64,000 nucleotides of DNA, from contig NZ_MUHW01000002.1 in the NCBI RefSeq assembly GCF_002007235.1, positions 246,083 through 310,082 of the forward strand. Direction: 5' to 3'. The notes under the pieces are model-generated. The model was not told the origin of the DNA. It ran no database searches and was given only the letters and a program-made list of their open reading frames with translations. A program made the position numbers and the translations under genes. This DNA comes from Oribacterium sp. C9. Lineage in GTDB: Bacteria > Bacillota > Clostridia > Lachnospirales > Lachnospiraceae. Within the stretch, counting starts at the first letter, position 1. Each line of letters begins with the position of its first letter. Positions 36,146 to 46,437 of the stretch are shown here, piece after piece.

Positions 36146-36457
36146 TCACTTATCTGAATCCGGTTTTATGATAATCTCATCCGGCAATTTAAGTCCAAAA
36201 ATCTCTCTGGCCTTCTCCATAGTGAACTCTTTTGTCTTTACGTATATCTTTTTCTGCTCCAGTTCTTCCGACAGCCTCTTCTGTTCATCTATATCAGCCT
36301 GTAAGCTTTCTTCCTGAAGCTGATATTCGTGAGCCTGCTCCCTCAGAGTCACACTACGCACATGTATCGCAAAAGCGATAAACAAAACTACTATCGTAAT
36401 TCCAATGATTGCCAGACGGTTCGATGTTGCATTTTTATTTCTTCGTCTGTTTTTCAT
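36146..36457 (-). CDS. Septum formation initiator (FtsB/DivIC family)
   Basis: 103 residues: a basic cytoplasmic tail, a membrane helix at about 14-33, a coiled coil at about 42-72 and the DivIC-type end KAREIFGLKLPDEIIIKP. It acts in the divisome with FtsL and DivIB. It lies between rqcP and tilS, the usual divIC position in Firmicutes; yabP, yabQ and spoIIE, common there in spore formers, are missing. Confidence 0.88.
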   Translation of the reverse strand: MKNRRRNKNATSNRLAIIGITIVVLFIAFAIHVRSVTLREQAHEYQLQEESLQADIDEQKRLSEELEQKKIYVKTKEFTMEKAREIFGLKLPDEIIIKPDSDK

Positions 36458-36538
36458 AATTATTATCCTCTGTTTGGATTATAAACTTTTGAATTTCAAA
36501 TAGCAAGGAGGGCAGCCTGTACAGCTTCAAATCCGGCT

Positions 36539-36778
36539 TTAAAGATACTCATACATATCCTTTGAATCTTCCTTATGAACAGTTTCCTGGATGGCAGTAA
36601 CCTTCACCTTTACCGACTTGGTACCAAATGATACTTCGATAATGTCTCCGATCTTTACCTCTGTGCCCGCCTTAGCCACCTTATCGTTGATCATTACACG
36701 ACCTGTATCGCAGGCTTCATTGGCAACAGTACGTCTTTTAATAAGTCTTGATACTTTGAGATACTTATCTAAACGCAT
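36539..36778 (-). CDS. rqcP: S4-domain RNA-binding protein RqcP (YabO-like)
   Basis: About 79 residues with a complete S4 fold starting MRLDKYLKVSRLIKRRT and containing GRVMINDKVAKAG. RqcP assists RqcH in adding Ala tails to nascent chains on stalled 50S subunits. The frame opens at 36835, but AGGAG four bases before the ATG at 36778 and the family length fix the start. It follows hup by about 100 bases. Confidence 0.92.
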   Translation of the reverse strand: MRLDKYLKVSRLIKRRTVANEACDTGRVMINDKVAKAGTEVKIGDIIEVSFGTKSVKVKVTAIQETVHKEDSKDMYEYL

Positions 36779-36879
36779 AAAACTCCTATCTTTTTTCGCT
36801 ATATGTCCAAAAAAGGATGGCTGCCATGCAACCATCCTTAACGTTAACTTAAAAACATGTTTTGATAAAAACCTAAAAC

Positions 36880-37152
36880 TTAGTTAACCTTATCCTTAAG
36901 AGCCTTACCAGCCTTGAATCTTGGAGCCTTTGAAGCCTCAATCTTCATTGTTGCACCAGTTCTAGGATTTCTACCCTCACGAGCAGCTCTCTCAGCAACA
37001 TCGAATGTACCAAATCCAATAAGCTGAACCTTGTCACCGTTAGCAAGTGCATCTGAAATAGCATCGAAAATGCCCTTTACAGCAGCCTCAGCATCCTTCT
37101 TTGAAAGATCAGCTCTCTTAGCAACCTCTGCTACTAATTCTACTCTATTCAT
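36880..37152 (-). CDS. hup: HU family DNA-binding protein
   Basis: 90 residues, full-length [45 protein letters not shown] and the arm/helix ending KALKDKVN. It is a nucleoid protein that bends DNA as a dimer. It has its own consensus promoter. Confidence 0.97.
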   Translation of the reverse strand: MNRVELVAEVAKRADLSKKDAEAAVKGIFDAISDALANGDKVQLIGFGTFDVAERAAREGRNPRTGATMKIEASKAPRFKAGKALKDKVN

Positions 37153-37239
37153 GTTATTTTCCTCCGTAATACCATCAGATTTAAATTACCTGCCAAAGGC
37201 AGACTTCCGATGTATCTTATACTTTGTTTCACGCTAGAA

Positions 37240-37268
37240 ATTATATATTTATATATCACTCATGTCAA
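37240..37268 (-). promoter_or_regulatory. Consensus sigma-A promoter of hup
   Basis: On the minus strand TTGACA, a 17-base spacer and TATAAT match the consensus exactly. The leader of about 80 nt contains a CTGCC-TTT-GGCAG hairpin. Confidence 0.9.
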
Positions 37269-37348
37269 CTAAGAACCGCAGAATCTCGTGGTTTTTAGCC
37301 TTTTTTGCAACTTTTGCAAACATATTTTCAGATAAAAGTAATTTTCAA

Positions 37349-40300
37349 TTAAACAGATGTCTGTTTTCTTATCCGTCTGAGGGTACCTTCAAGATGTTCT
37401 ATGGTTTCATTTATACTCCAGGTCTTCTCTCTGGTGCTCTGACGGAATACCATCATAGGCGAAGTACCGTTTGAAAATCTTAACTGCCCGTAATTCTCTC
37501 TGATAACCTCCGGTATCGCATCTACATTGATATCTGCCTTTTTATCAAAAAGAATCTTGAACATACCCCTGTCAATATCCGCTTCCGTCACATAGCACTG
37601 ATGTGCAAGCGCCTTAAGCTTTGCTATATGAAGAAGATTCTCGCACTCTACCGGAAGCTCTCCAAAACGGTCTATGAGCTCGTCCTGCATATCACTGTAA
37701 TCATCATCACCAGTGATAGACGATATCCTTTTATAAGTGTCCAGCTTCTGCGCCTCACTGGATATGTACGAATCCGGGATATATGCATCTATATCGCAGC
37801 TTATCTGTGTATCAAAATCCGGAATCTCCTCTACATCTCCCTTTTCTGCCATGACAGCAGTATTAAGGAGCTTGCAGTAAAGATCGTATCCAACCGCTTC
37901 CATGTGCCCATGCTGCTCCGCTCCCAGAACATTACCGGCGCCTCTTATCTCCAGATCTCTCATGGCGATTCGGATACCGGATCCGAGCTGTGTGAACTCC
38001 TTGATAGCCTTTAGCCTCTTCTCGGATTCTTCACTGAGCATCTTTCCACGACGGTACATAAGAAACGCATAGGCAGTACGGCTTGATCTTCCAACTCGTC
38101 CTCTCAGCTGATAAAGCTGAGACAGTCCCATTCGTTCCGCATCCTGAATGATCAGGGTGTTCGCATTGGGAATATCCAGTCCCGTTTCTATAATGGTGGT
38201 TGATACAAGTACATCTATTTCACCATTTATGAACTGAAGCATTATATCTTCCAGCTGACTCTCCGACATCTGCCCATGAGCATAGGAGATTCTTGCATCA
38301 GGACACAGCTTCTGAATATGGGCCGCTATATCAGCTATATTGTTCACTCTGTTGTAGACATAGTATACCTGCCCGTTTCTCAAAAGCTCTCTAGTGATGG
38401 CCTCTCTGATAAGCTCGTCGTTATACTCCATAACATATGTCTGTATGGGCTGACGATCTATGGGCGGTTCCTCAAGGACAGACATATCTCTCATCCCCGC
38501 AAGTGACATATGCAGTGTTCTCGGTATCGGCGTGGCAGAAAGCGTCAGAACATCAACATTTTGCTTCAGGTTCTTTATCTTTTCCTTATGAGTTACACCG
38601 AATCTCTGCTCCTCATCTATGATAAGAAGCCCCAGATCCTTAAACTGTACATCCTTGCTCAAAAGCCTGTGGGTACCTATGACAATGTCTGCCCTCCCGG
38701 CCTTTATGTCTTCTATGGACTTCTTTATCTGCTGAGGTGTTCTGAATCTGCACAGAAGTACAATGTTGACAGGGAAGCCTTTCATTCGTTCCACAAAGGT
38801 ATTGTAGACCTGCTGCGCCAATATGGTCGTAGGGACCAGATATGCCACCTGCTTTGAATCCTGTACTGCTTTGAACCCTGCTCTTAATGCAATCTCGGTC
38901 TTACCATATCCCACGTCTCCGCAGATAAGACGATCCATGATCTTATGACTCTCCATATCAGCCTTTGTGGCATCTATGGCCAGCTCCTGATCAACCGTTT
39001 CGTCATAAGGAAACATTTCCTCAAATTCCTTCTGCCATACAGTGTCTCTTCCGAACTTGTATCCGGAGGTACTCTGTCTTGCCGCATAGAGCCTGACGAG
39101 ATCCTTTGCAATCTCCTTTACCGCATGCTGAACACGACTTTTAGCCTTCTGCCATTCAGATCCCCCAAGCTTGTTCAGCTTGGGCGCCTTTCCTGCATCC
39201 TGACTTGCATACTTCTGTATACCATCCAGCTTTGTAGCAGGAAGATACAGATTTCCACCGTCACCGTATTCTACCTTGATATAATCCTTGGTTATCCCCT
39301 CGGATTTGATACGTTCTATACCCTTGTAGATTCCTATTCCATGATCTATGTGTACTACATAATCGCCGACAGAAAGTTCACTTAGCTTAGAAATCTTCTG
39401 TCCATCAAACTTCTTCTGCTTGCGCTTCTTCTTTACCGCATTGGCATTGCCGAACATGTCACCTTCAGTAAGGAGAACAAACTTCTCTTTGGGGAACTGA
39501 TAGCCACTGTTAAGTACACCGAATCTTACCTGTATGGCTCCCCTCTCGGCTTCCTCTCTTGCCGCATGAAGGGCACCGGAACCGAATACTCCTGACCGGT
39601 CTGTGCTTCCTGCACCGCTCGATCCGCGTGTTTTTTCACCGCTTCCCCCTTCTGTTATATTTCCGGGATAGATCGCTCTTCCCTCTGATGATATATTACC
39701 GGAATCCCTTTCAGAATCGCTCTTTGTGTCGGGGCAATATGCCCTGAGATCATAATCTCTGAGATCCTGTGCAAGTCTTGAAGCTCTGGTCCTCGATGGA
39801 CTCAGAAGCACTATTTCATAGTTTTCTTTCTGCCAATGCTTAAGATCCTTTATCAGAAGCTCAAAGCCGGATTTATAAGGAATAACTTCCGTAGTTTCAA
39901 AATGAAATGACTGCTTGGAATCCAGCTCTTTCAGATTTGTACCAAGGGTACTGAATGCAACCGTTCTTTTATCACAGAGCCTCTCCATAATCTGATCTAT
40001 GCCATAGATAAGCTTATCAGGATCCTTCTCATCCTGAACTCCCATACCGTTAGCCTCAAGCACCGCAGTGAGCTTTGCATGCTTCTGCATCTCACCGAGA
40101 CGTGCTTCAAAGCTCTCTCTGAACTCTGCCTCTACCGCCTCGCCACGTTCCTTAAGTCTGTCAGGTTCATCCAGGAAAAATACATCATCCTCTCCGAAAT
40201 AGTCGAGAAGACTTACTTCTTTCCCTTCGCTGCTCTTTCCGTTTGCTCTGTCAGATGCAGGATATATCTCAGCTTCTTCCAGAGAATCTATGGATCGCTG

Positions 40301-40954
40301 GCTTTCCACATCAAAGCTTCGTATATTATCGACTTCCGTATCCCAGAACTCTATACGAATAGGATTCTCAGCAGTAAAGGGATATATATCCGCTATTCCG
40401 CCGCGGACCGAATACTCCCCCATGGCCTCAACTTCAGTCATGCGCTCATATCCGAGATCCGCAAGCTTTCTTGTCAGAGCTTCCATCTCCATGACCATAC
40501 CGGGTCTTACAGTGAGAACCGCTTCCGAGAAATTCTCTTTTCCCAGCACTTTATCCATAAGGGCATCTATACTCGCAACAATCACCCCTCCCTCATCTTC
40601 CATGAGGTGCTTCAGAACCTCCACTCTCTGCCTCGTTATAAGAGTTCCCTGAGTGTCGGCCTGATAAAAAAGGAAATCCTTTGCCGGATAGTACCAGGCA
40701 TTTTCTGAAAAAGCATGAATATCCTTCACAAACTGCTTTCCGGTAAGCTCATCCTTTACAACCATAAGTTTCCAGTTTTTCCCGGATTTGAATCCTGCGT
40801 TTTTTGCAGATACCTGTCTGGCGCTGTCCAGAGACACCAAAAGCTGTGCCTTCACAGGATCCACAGTTCCGGTGACGGTTACGGGTCCTTTGCCTGCTGC
40901 TAAAGCCTGCTGCAGCTCTTCATAGTCTTTTGTTCTTAAAAACGGATTAACCAT
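37349..40954 (-). CDS. mfd: Transcription-repair coupling factor Mfd
   Basis: 1201 residues. UvrB-homology N-terminus, RNA polymerase-interacting domain (VGDYVVHIDHGIGIYKGI), RecG-like helicase (Walker A CGDVGYGKTE, Walker B IIDEEQRFG) and C-terminal TRCF domain. It removes stalled RNA polymerase and recruits UvrA. About 60 extra Ser/Gly-rich low-complexity residues (roughly 410-470) interrupt the region ahead of the polymerase-binding domain. It lies 25 bases after pth. Confidence 0.97.
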   Translation of the reverse strand: MVNPFLRTKDYEELQQALAAGKGPVTVTGTVDPVKAQLLVSLDSARQVSAKNAGFKSGKNWKLMVVKDELTGKQFVKDIHAFSENAWYYPAKDFLFYQADTQGTLITRQRVEVLKHLMEDEGGVIVASIDALMDKVLGKENFSEAVLTVRPGMVMEMEALTRKLADLGYERMTEVEAMGEYSVRGGIADIYPFTAENPIRIEFWDTEVDNIRSFDVESQRSIDSLEEAEIYPASDRANGKSSEGKEVSLLDYFGEDDVFFLDEPDRLKERGEAVEAEFRESFEARLGEMQKHAKLTAVLEANGMGVQDEKDPDKLIYGIDQIMERLCDKRTVAFSTLGTNLKELDSKQSFHFETTEVIPYKSGFELLIKDLKHWQKENYEIVLLSPSRTRASRLAQDLRDYDLRAYCPDTKSDSERDSGNISSEGRAIYPGNITEGGSGEKTRGSSGAGSTDRSGVFGSGALHAAREEAERGAIQVRFGVLNSGYQFPKEKFVLLTEGDMFGNANAVKKKRKQKKFDGQKISKLSELSVGDYVVHIDHGIGIYKGIERIKSEGITKDYIKVEYGDGGNLYLPATKLDGIQKYASQDAGKAPKLNKLGGSEWQKAKSRVQHAVKEIAKDLVRLYAARQSTSGYKFGRDTVWQKEFEEMFPYDETVDQELAIDATKADMESHKIMDRLICGDVGYGKTEIALRAGFKAVQDSKQVAYLVPTTILAQQVYNTFVERMKGFPVNIVLLCRFRTPQQIKKSIEDIKAGRADIVIGTHRLLSKDVQFKDLGLLIIDEEQRFGVTHKEKIKNLKQNVDVLTLSATPIPRTLHMSLAGMRDMSVLEEPPIDRQPIQTYVMEYNDELIREAITRELLRNGQVYYVYNRVNNIADIAAHIQKLCPDARISYAHGQMSESQLEDIMLQFINGEIDVLVSTTIIETGLDIPNANTLIIQDAERMGLSQLYQLRGRVGRSSRTAYAFLMYRRGKMLSEESEKRLKAIKEFTQLGSGIRIAMRDLEIRGAGNVLGAEQHGHMEAVGYDLYCKLLNTAVMAEKGDVEEIPDFDTQISCDIDAYIPDSYISSEAQKLDTYKRISSITGDDDYSDMQDELIDRFGELPVECENLLHIAKLKALAHQCYVTEADIDRGMFKILFDKKADINVDAIPEVIRENYGQLRFSNGTSPMMVFRQSTREKTWSINETIEHLEGTLRRIRKQTSV

Positions 40955-40979
40955 GTACCTTCCTTTTTGTCTTGTCCAA

Positions 40980-41564
40980 TCAAAGCTTCATCGGATTATA
41001 CTTGTTCATCGCATGTTCAACTCCGTTATCGATGATATCCAGAGCCGCTGATGCAGCCTCTTCATATACTTCTTTCATTATCTTTTCGTCAGTCTGGTTG
41101 AACTTTGCAAGAACGTGTACCGCCAGATCCATATTGTCCGGCTTCATACCTACCCCAACACGTATTCTTCCGAATTTATCAGATCCCAGACTCGAAATCA
41201 TTGATTTAAGCCCGTTGTGACCACCGGCAGATCCTGACGATCTGATACGCATACGTCCTACGTCAAGATTGATATCATCAGAGAATACTATAATGTGCTC
41301 TGGTTCTATTTTATAAAAATTGGCTAAAGGCGCAATGCAGTTTCCCGAAAGATTCATATATGTCAGCGGCTTTACCACGATCAGCTGTTCAAGTCCATGA
41401 GCACTCTGATAACGAAGCCTGGTATATGCTCCGTTAAACTTTGTTTCATTAAGCTTCTCTCCACCCATTTTATCAAGAAGAGCATCTATTGCCGCAAATC
41501 CTGCATTATGACGTGTGCCTTCATATTTTCTCTCCGGATTTCCGAGACCTGCTATCAAATACAT
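40980..41564 (-). CDS. pth: Peptidyl-tRNA hydrolase
   Basis: 194 residues of the bacterial Pth family: GLGNPERKYEGTRHNAGF with the catalytic His, KPLTYMNLSG, FSDDINLDVGRMRIR and SAGGHNGLKS. It releases peptides from prematurely dropped peptidyl-tRNAs. It sits directly before mfd, the classical order. Confidence 0.97.
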   Translation of the reverse strand: MYLIAGLGNPERKYEGTRHNAGFAAIDALLDKMGGEKLNETKFNGAYTRLRYQSAHGLEQLIVVKPLTYMNLSGNCIAPLANFYKIEPEHIIVFSDDINLDVGRMRIRSSGSAGGHNGLKSMISSLGSDKFGRIRVGVGMKPDNMDLAVHVLAKFNQTDEKIMKEVYEEAASAALDIIDNGVEHAMNKYNPMKL

Positions 41565-41754
41565 GTAATATCCTCCGTTTGTTTTTTCATATTCACCATT
41601 CGTTTAATCAAATTATGTATACATAAAGCGTTTGATCCTTTGCAAACTTACTCATCCGCTGCGAAGCAACACCTTTATTTCATTTTGACTTTGTGCATTT
41701 TATATTTTTTATATCTCAAAAGCAAGCAAAAGGAAGTTTTCATCACATGGAAAA

Positions 41755-41779
41755 GGAGCCGCCGTAAAACAGCGACTCC
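41755..41779 (-). terminator. Intrinsic terminator after spoVG
   Basis: GGAGTCGC/GCGGCTCC (one G-U) with a 9-base loop, followed on the minus strand by TTTT. It lies about 30 bases after the spoVG stop. Confidence 0.65.
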
Positions 41780-41807
41780 AGATCATCTTTTTATTATGTG
41801 TCAGGAA

Positions 41808-42083
41808 TCAAAATCCCTCAGCTTCAGAAATCATCTCAGCCTGATACTTGTCCAGGATGATGCTCTGAATTGCGTCTCTTGTTGAAGACTTGATAGGATG
41901 AGCGATATCTCTATACTCTCCATCAGCAGTCTTTCTGGACGGCATGGCAATGAAGAGACCCTTCTCACCTTCAATCACCTTAATGTCATGAATTACGAAC
42001 TCGTTATCAAATGTGATGGATACGATGGCCTTCATCTTGCCTTCCTTATCCACTTTACGAATCCGCACGTCTGTTACCTGCAT
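41808..42083 (-). CDS. spoVG: SpoVG family RNA-binding regulator
   Basis: 91 residues starting [19 protein letters not shown], with FIAMPSRK and [12 protein letters not shown] typical of SpoVG. The family binds RNA/DNA and regulates many processes even in bacteria without spores. GGGAAGGGAG before the ATG at 42083 fixes the start; the frame opens at 42125. Its leader contains an ATGCGC-TTT-GCGCAT hairpin at about 42158-42173. Confidence 0.95.
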   Translation of the reverse strand: MQVTDVRIRKVDKEGKMKAIVSITFDNEFVIHDIKVIEGEKGLFIAMPSRKTADGEYRDIAHPIKSSTRDAIQSIILDKYQAEMISEAEGF

Positions 42084-42217
42084 ATTGCTCCCTTCCCTGA
42101 CCCCGGTTGTCTTCACTTCGGTCACGTATTTTGCTTAGTTTATAAAGAGAAAACGCCTTCAATGCGCTTTGCGCATGCATTTTCAATTGAATCCTACTAT
42201 CTCTGATACTCAGATGA

Positions 42218-43339
42218 TCACATCTGGTATCTCACGTTTTTCTCAACCACTATCTTTATATCATCCGGTTTACCGATATATGTAGTATTGGCACGTATGG
42301 TATCACGGCTCTCTACGATACAGTTCTCGATAACTGTGTTGTCTCCGATATAAACATCATTGAGAATGATTGAATTCTTGATCACGCAGTTGTTTCCTAC
42401 ATATACCTTACGGAACAGAACTGAATTTTCAACAGTTCCGTTAACGATACATCCGCTGGCAAGTATGGAATGACGAACGTTACAGTCAGGGTTGTACTTT
42501 GCCGGAGGATTATCCTCTAGCTTTGTATATACGCCCGGCAATGTACGGAAGAAGTAATCTCTTACATCTCTCTTTAGGAAATCCATATTTGTCTTGTAGT
42601 ATGATTCTACCGAAGCGATATTGGACCAGTAGGTCTCGATCTTATATCCGTAGATTCTCTTTACGTTCTTGTAGCGTACGAGGATATCATTTACAAAATC
42701 AGTGCGGTCTTCCTCATGTGCCTTCTCGAGAAGTTCGATGAGCTGACGTCTGCGAACCACATATATACCGCAGGAGATGGTGTTTGCATCTGTAGAGATA
42801 GGCTTCTCCTCGAAATCAACTATACGTCCGTCATCGTTGAGCTTTACGCATCCGAATCTCGAAACATCTGTATTAGGCTCCATAGTCTTTACAACTACAG
42901 TAATGTCAGCCTTCTTTTCAATGTGGTATTCAAGAACCTTGTTATAATCAAGCTTGTAGATGCCATCACCTGCTGCAACGATAACGTACGGCTCGTGTGA
43001 TGCCTTAAGAAACTCAAGGTTCTGATAAAGCGCATCCGCTGTTCCCCTGAACCAGTCACTGTGCTCTGCCGTGATGGTTGGTGTATATACATACAGACCG
43101 CCCTGCTTACGTCCGAAATCCCACCACTTTGATGATGAAAGATGCTGGTTAAGGGATCTTGAATTGTACTGTGTCAAAACGGCAACTTTCTGAATATGTG
43201 AATTGGACATATTGGAAAGTGAAAAATCAATAGCTCTGAATGAACCTGCAACAGGCATAGCCGAGATAGCTCTCTTGTTGGAAAGTTCCCGCATACGCTT
43301 GTTGTTACCACCTGCTAAAATAATACCTATCGCTCTCAT
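42218..43339 (-). CDS. glgD: Glucose-1-phosphate adenylyltransferase subunit GlgD
   Basis: 373 residues, related to GlgC but with altered nucleotide and catalytic loops: [15 protein letters not shown] in place of the G-x-G-x-R-L motif, and [10 protein letters not shown] in place of GDHIYKMDY. GlgD-type subunits modulate the catalytic GlgC in Firmicutes. A left-handed beta-helix C-terminus follows. Its start overlaps the glgC stop by four bases, so they are translationally coupled. Confidence 0.93.
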   Translation of the reverse strand: MRAIGIILAGGNNKRMRELSNKRAISAMPVAGSFRAIDFSLSNMSNSHIQKVAVLTQYNSRSLNQHLSSSKWWDFGRKQGGLYVYTPTITAEHSDWFRGTADALYQNLEFLKASHEPYVIVAAGDGIYKLDYNKVLEYHIEKKADITVVVKTMEPNTDVSRFGCVKLNDDGRIVDFEEKPISTDANTISCGIYVVRRRQLIELLEKAHEEDRTDFVNDILVRYKNVKRIYGYKIETYWSNIASVESYYKTNMDFLKRDVRDYFFRTLPGVYTKLEDNPPAKYNPDCNVRHSILASGCIVNGTVENSVLFRKVYVGNNCVIKNSIILNDVYIGDNTVIENCIVESRDTIRANTTYIGKPDDIKIVVEKNVRYQM

Positions 43340-44610
43340 ATCTCGCTGTCCTCCTTAATGATTGCTCCGCCGCTTGCGAGTAATCCGTCAGGATAATCCT
43401 CTGCTGTTGTAACGCCATAGATAGCGGTGTTTCTGCCGACTTTTACATTGTCAGGAATAACAGAATTCTCTCCCACTGTAACAAGGTCTGCATTATATAC
43501 TCTCTGATCATAAACGCTTGGTGCAAAATCACCTACACCGATATCGCAGTTCTTACCGATCTTAACATCCTGTGCGATAACTGCCTTGTCAATCTTTGTA
43601 CCTGCTTCGATCACTGCGTTTGACATAATAACCGAATCCGTTACTACTGCCCCGGACTCAATTCTTACACCTTCACCGATTACCGAATTATGAACCTCTC
43701 CGTGAATCTCGCAGCCCTCTGCAATGAGGCATCTTTCAACATGAGAGTTTTCTGAAATGAACTGAGGTGCAGGATTCTTGGTATCTGTATAGATCTTCCA
43801 GTACTCCTCATAAAGGTTAAACTCAGGAATGATAGCTACCAGCTCCATATTGGCCTGCCAGTATGACTGAAGTGTTCCTACATCCTTCCAGTAGCCGTTG
43901 AACTCGTAAGCAAAAATACGCTTACCTCCCTGGAACAGATACGGGATGATATGCTTGCCGAAATCCTCTCCCGGAACATCCTTGTTTGTGATGAGCGCTT
44001 CGCGAAGTACAGGCCATGAGAAAATGTAGATACCCATAGACGCAAGATTTGACTTTGGCTCCTTAGGCTTTTCCTGGAAATCAATGATACGATTGTTTTC
44101 ATCTGTAACAGTGATTCCGAAACGGCTTGCCTCCTCCATCGGAACCGGCATGGATGCGATGGTACAATCCGCATTCATAGCCTTGTGATACTCGAGCATG
44201 ACCTCGTAGTCCATCTTGTAGATATGATCGCCTGAAAGAATCAGAACATAGTCAGGATGATAATTATCGATGTACTCAATATTCTGATAAATCGCATTGG
44301 CAGTACCGGAGAACCAGTCTGCACCTGTCTGTGACTCGTAAGGCTGAAGGATGGTCACACCACCTCTGTTACGGTCGAGATCCCATGGAATACCGATTCC
44401 GATATGGGCATTCAGACGTAATGGTTTATACTGTGTCAGGACTCCGACAGTATCTACACTGGAATTAATGCAGTTTGACAAAGGAAAGTCGATAATAGAA
44501 TACTTTCCTCCAAAAGAAACTGCAGGCTTTGCGACATTTTTTGTTAGTACGCCAAGGCGTGAACCCTGGCCGCCAGCTAGCAGCATGGCGATCATTTCTT
44601 TTTTAATCAC
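43336..44610 (-). CDS. glgC: Glucose-1-phosphate adenylyltransferase (ADP-glucose pyrophosphorylase)
   Basis: 424 residues with the pyrophosphorylase motifs [33 protein letters not shown] and GDHIYKMDY, plus a beta-helix C-terminus. It makes ADP-glucose for glycogen. It forms an operon with glgD behind its own promoter. No glgA or glgB is in the window. Confidence 0.96.
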   Translation of the reverse strand: MIKKEMIAMLLAGGQGSRLGVLTKNVAKPAVSFGGKYSIIDFPLSNCINSSVDTVGVLTQYKPLRLNAHIGIGIPWDLDRNRGGVTILQPYESQTGADWFSGTANAIYQNIEYIDNYHPDYVLILSGDHIYKMDYEVMLEYHKAMNADCTIASMPVPMEEASRFGITVTDENNRIIDFQEKPKEPKSNLASMGIYIFSWPVLREALITNKDVPGEDFGKHIIPYLFQGGKRIFAYEFNGYWKDVGTLQSYWQANMELVAIIPEFNLYEEYWKIYTDTKNPAPQFISENSHVERCLIAEGCEIHGEVHNSVIGEGVRIESGAVVTDSVIMSNAVIEAGTKIDKAVIAQDVKIGKNCDIGVGDFAPSVYDQRVYNADLVTVGENSVIPDNVKVGRNTAIYGVTTAEDYPDGLLASGGAIIKEDSEI

Positions 44611-44662
44611 GTCATCACCTCATAGTTGTAAAAAAAAGTGTAAAAATTATCAAGCTTTCTTC

Positions 44663-44691
44663 ATTATAGCACCGTATTTCCTCTCTGTTAA
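44663..44691 (-). promoter_or_regulatory. Sigma-A promoter of glgC-glgD
   Basis: On the minus strand TTAACA, 17 bases, TATAAT. It lies about 55 bases before the glgC start. Confidence 0.8.
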
Positions 44692-44836
44692 CTCAAAAAT
44701 GGTAAAAATAACCACACAGAGAGCGTTTTGATCTCATATTTTGTCAAATAAATATAAAAAATATTTGAATTTTATTTTTCAGCCCGGATTTTTAAGAAAT
44801 TGCATACAATTCTTTATGCATAAATTATGAGAAACG

Positions 44837-44865
44837 TTGAAAACACGATATGTTTAAAGTATAAT
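44837..44865 (+). promoter_or_regulatory. Sigma-A promoter of asnS
   Basis: TTGAAA, 17 bases, TATAAT. The predicted leader of about 55 nt is too short for a T-box. The rest of the 44611-44926 gap is AT-rich with no other feature. Confidence 0.85.
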
Positions 44866-44926
44866 CTAAAATCAATCGAGATTTGGATCCCGATATTTTT
44901 ATTTTAAATTAGAACAGGGGAAAATT

Positions 44927-46315
44927 ATGGAAGTTACTGCTTTAAGAGAAATTTTCAAAAATAAAGAGGCCTTCTATGATAAGGAAGTGACCGTAGGCGG
45001 TTGGGTTAGATCAAATCGTGATTCCAAGCAGTTTGGTTTCCTTGTCATTTCAGACGGTACATTCTTTACTCCACTTCAGGTGGTTTACCATGATGACATG
45101 GACAATTTCGCAGAGATTGCAAAGCTCGGTGTCGGAGCCGCTGCAGTCGTTAAGGGAAAGATCGTTGCTACTCCGGATGCCAAGCAGCCATTCGAGCTTC
45201 AGGCAACAGAGGTTACAGTAGAAGGTGCTACTACTCCTGACTATCCTCTTCAGAAAAAGAGACATACACTTGAGTATCTTCGTACCATGACACATCTTCG
45301 TCCGAGAACAAACACCTTCCAGGCTGTGTTCCGTGTACGTTCACTCATAGCTTACGCCATCCACGTATTTTTCCAGGAGAGAGGCTTCGTATATGTTCAC
45401 ACACCTCTTATCACATCATCTGATGCTGAGGGTGCCGGTGAGATGTTCCAGGTAACTACTCTTCCTATTAATGAAGCACCTGTAGTTGACGGAGAGATCG
45501 ATTATACACAGGACTTCTTCAACAAGAAGACATCACTTACAGTTTCAGGACAGCTTAACGGAGAGACCTTCGCACAGGCTTTCAGAAACATCTACACCTT
45601 CGGACCTACTTTCCGTGCAGAGAACTCAAACACTCAGCGTCACGCTGCAGAGTTCTGGATGATCGAGCCTGAGATGGCATTTGCCGATCTTGACGACGTT
45701 ATCGCCTGTGAGGAAGATATGATCAAGTTCATCATCAAGTATGTTCTTGAGAACGCTCCAGAAGAGATGGCTTTCTTCAACCAGTTCATGGACAAGAACC
45801 TCATAGAGCGTCTTACCCACGTTATGAACTCCGAGTTCGCCCGTATCACATACACAGATGCGATCAAGCTTCTCGAAGAGCACAATGACGAGTTTGAGTA
45901 CAAGGTATCATGGGGTGTTGATCTTCAGACAGAGCATGAGCGCTATCTCACAGAGAAGCATTTCCAGAAGCCTGTTTTCGTAACCGACTACCCAAAGGAT
46001 ATCAAGGCTTTCTACATGAAGCAGAATCCTGATGGAAAGACTGTTGCCGCAGTTGACTGTCTCGTTCCGGGAATCGGAGAGATCATGGGCGGTTCACAGC
46101 GTGAAGAGGATTATGACAAGCTTGTTGCACGTATGGAAGAGATGGGCATGGATATGGAACAGTACAAGTTCTATCTTGACCTTCGTAAATACGGTACGAC
46201 CCGCCACGGCGGCTTCGGTCTCGGCTTCGAGAGAGCTGTCATGTATATCACAGGTGTCCAGAACATTCGTGACGTACTTCCATTCCCAAGAACAGTTGGA
46301 AATTGTGATATTTAA
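44927..46315 (+). CDS. asnS: Asparaginyl-tRNA synthetase
   Basis: 462 residues of a class IIb synthetase: N-terminal OB-fold anticodon-binding domain ([18 protein letters not shown]), motif 2 ([21 protein letters not shown]) and motif 3 ([15 protein letters not shown]). Ending [10 protein letters not shown] is typical of AsnS. Monocistronic, with promoter and terminator. Confidence 0.97.
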   Translation: MEVTALREIFKNKEAFYDKEVTVGGWVRSNRDSKQFGFLVISDGTFFTPLQVVYHDDMDNFAEIAKLGVGAAAVVKGKIVATPDAKQPFELQATEVTVEGATTPDYPLQKKRHTLEYLRTMTHLRPRTNTFQAVFRVRSLIAYAIHVFFQERGFVYVHTPLITSSDAEGAGEMFQVTTLPINEAPVVDGEIDYTQDFFNKKTSLTVSGQLNGETFAQAFRNIYTFGPTFRAENSNTQRHAAEFWMIEPEMAFADLDDVIACEEDMIKFIIKYVLENAPEEMAFFNQFMDKNLIERLTHVMNSEFARITYTDAIKLLEEHNDEFEYKVSWGVDLQTEHERYLTEKHFQKPVFVTDYPKDIKAFYMKQNPDGKTVAAVDCLVPGIGEIMGGSQREEDYDKLVARMEEMGMDMEQYKFYLDLRKYGTTRHGGFGLGFERAVMYITGVQNIRDVLPFPRTVGNCDI

Positions 46316-46323
46316 TAAGCATT

Positions 46324-46350
46324 CGGGCAGATTTATCTGCCCGTTTTTTT
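46324..46350 (+). terminator. Intrinsic terminator of asnS
   Basis: A 9-bp stem CGGGCAGAT/ATCTGCCCG with a 2-base loop, followed by seven T. Confidence 0.92.
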
Positions 46351-46437
46351 ATTTGATAAGCACTTTTTTATTTATTATTATTAAGTTAAAATATATCTTA
46401 TATTATTTTAATTATTTGTAATTTGTAGGAGCAGCAA

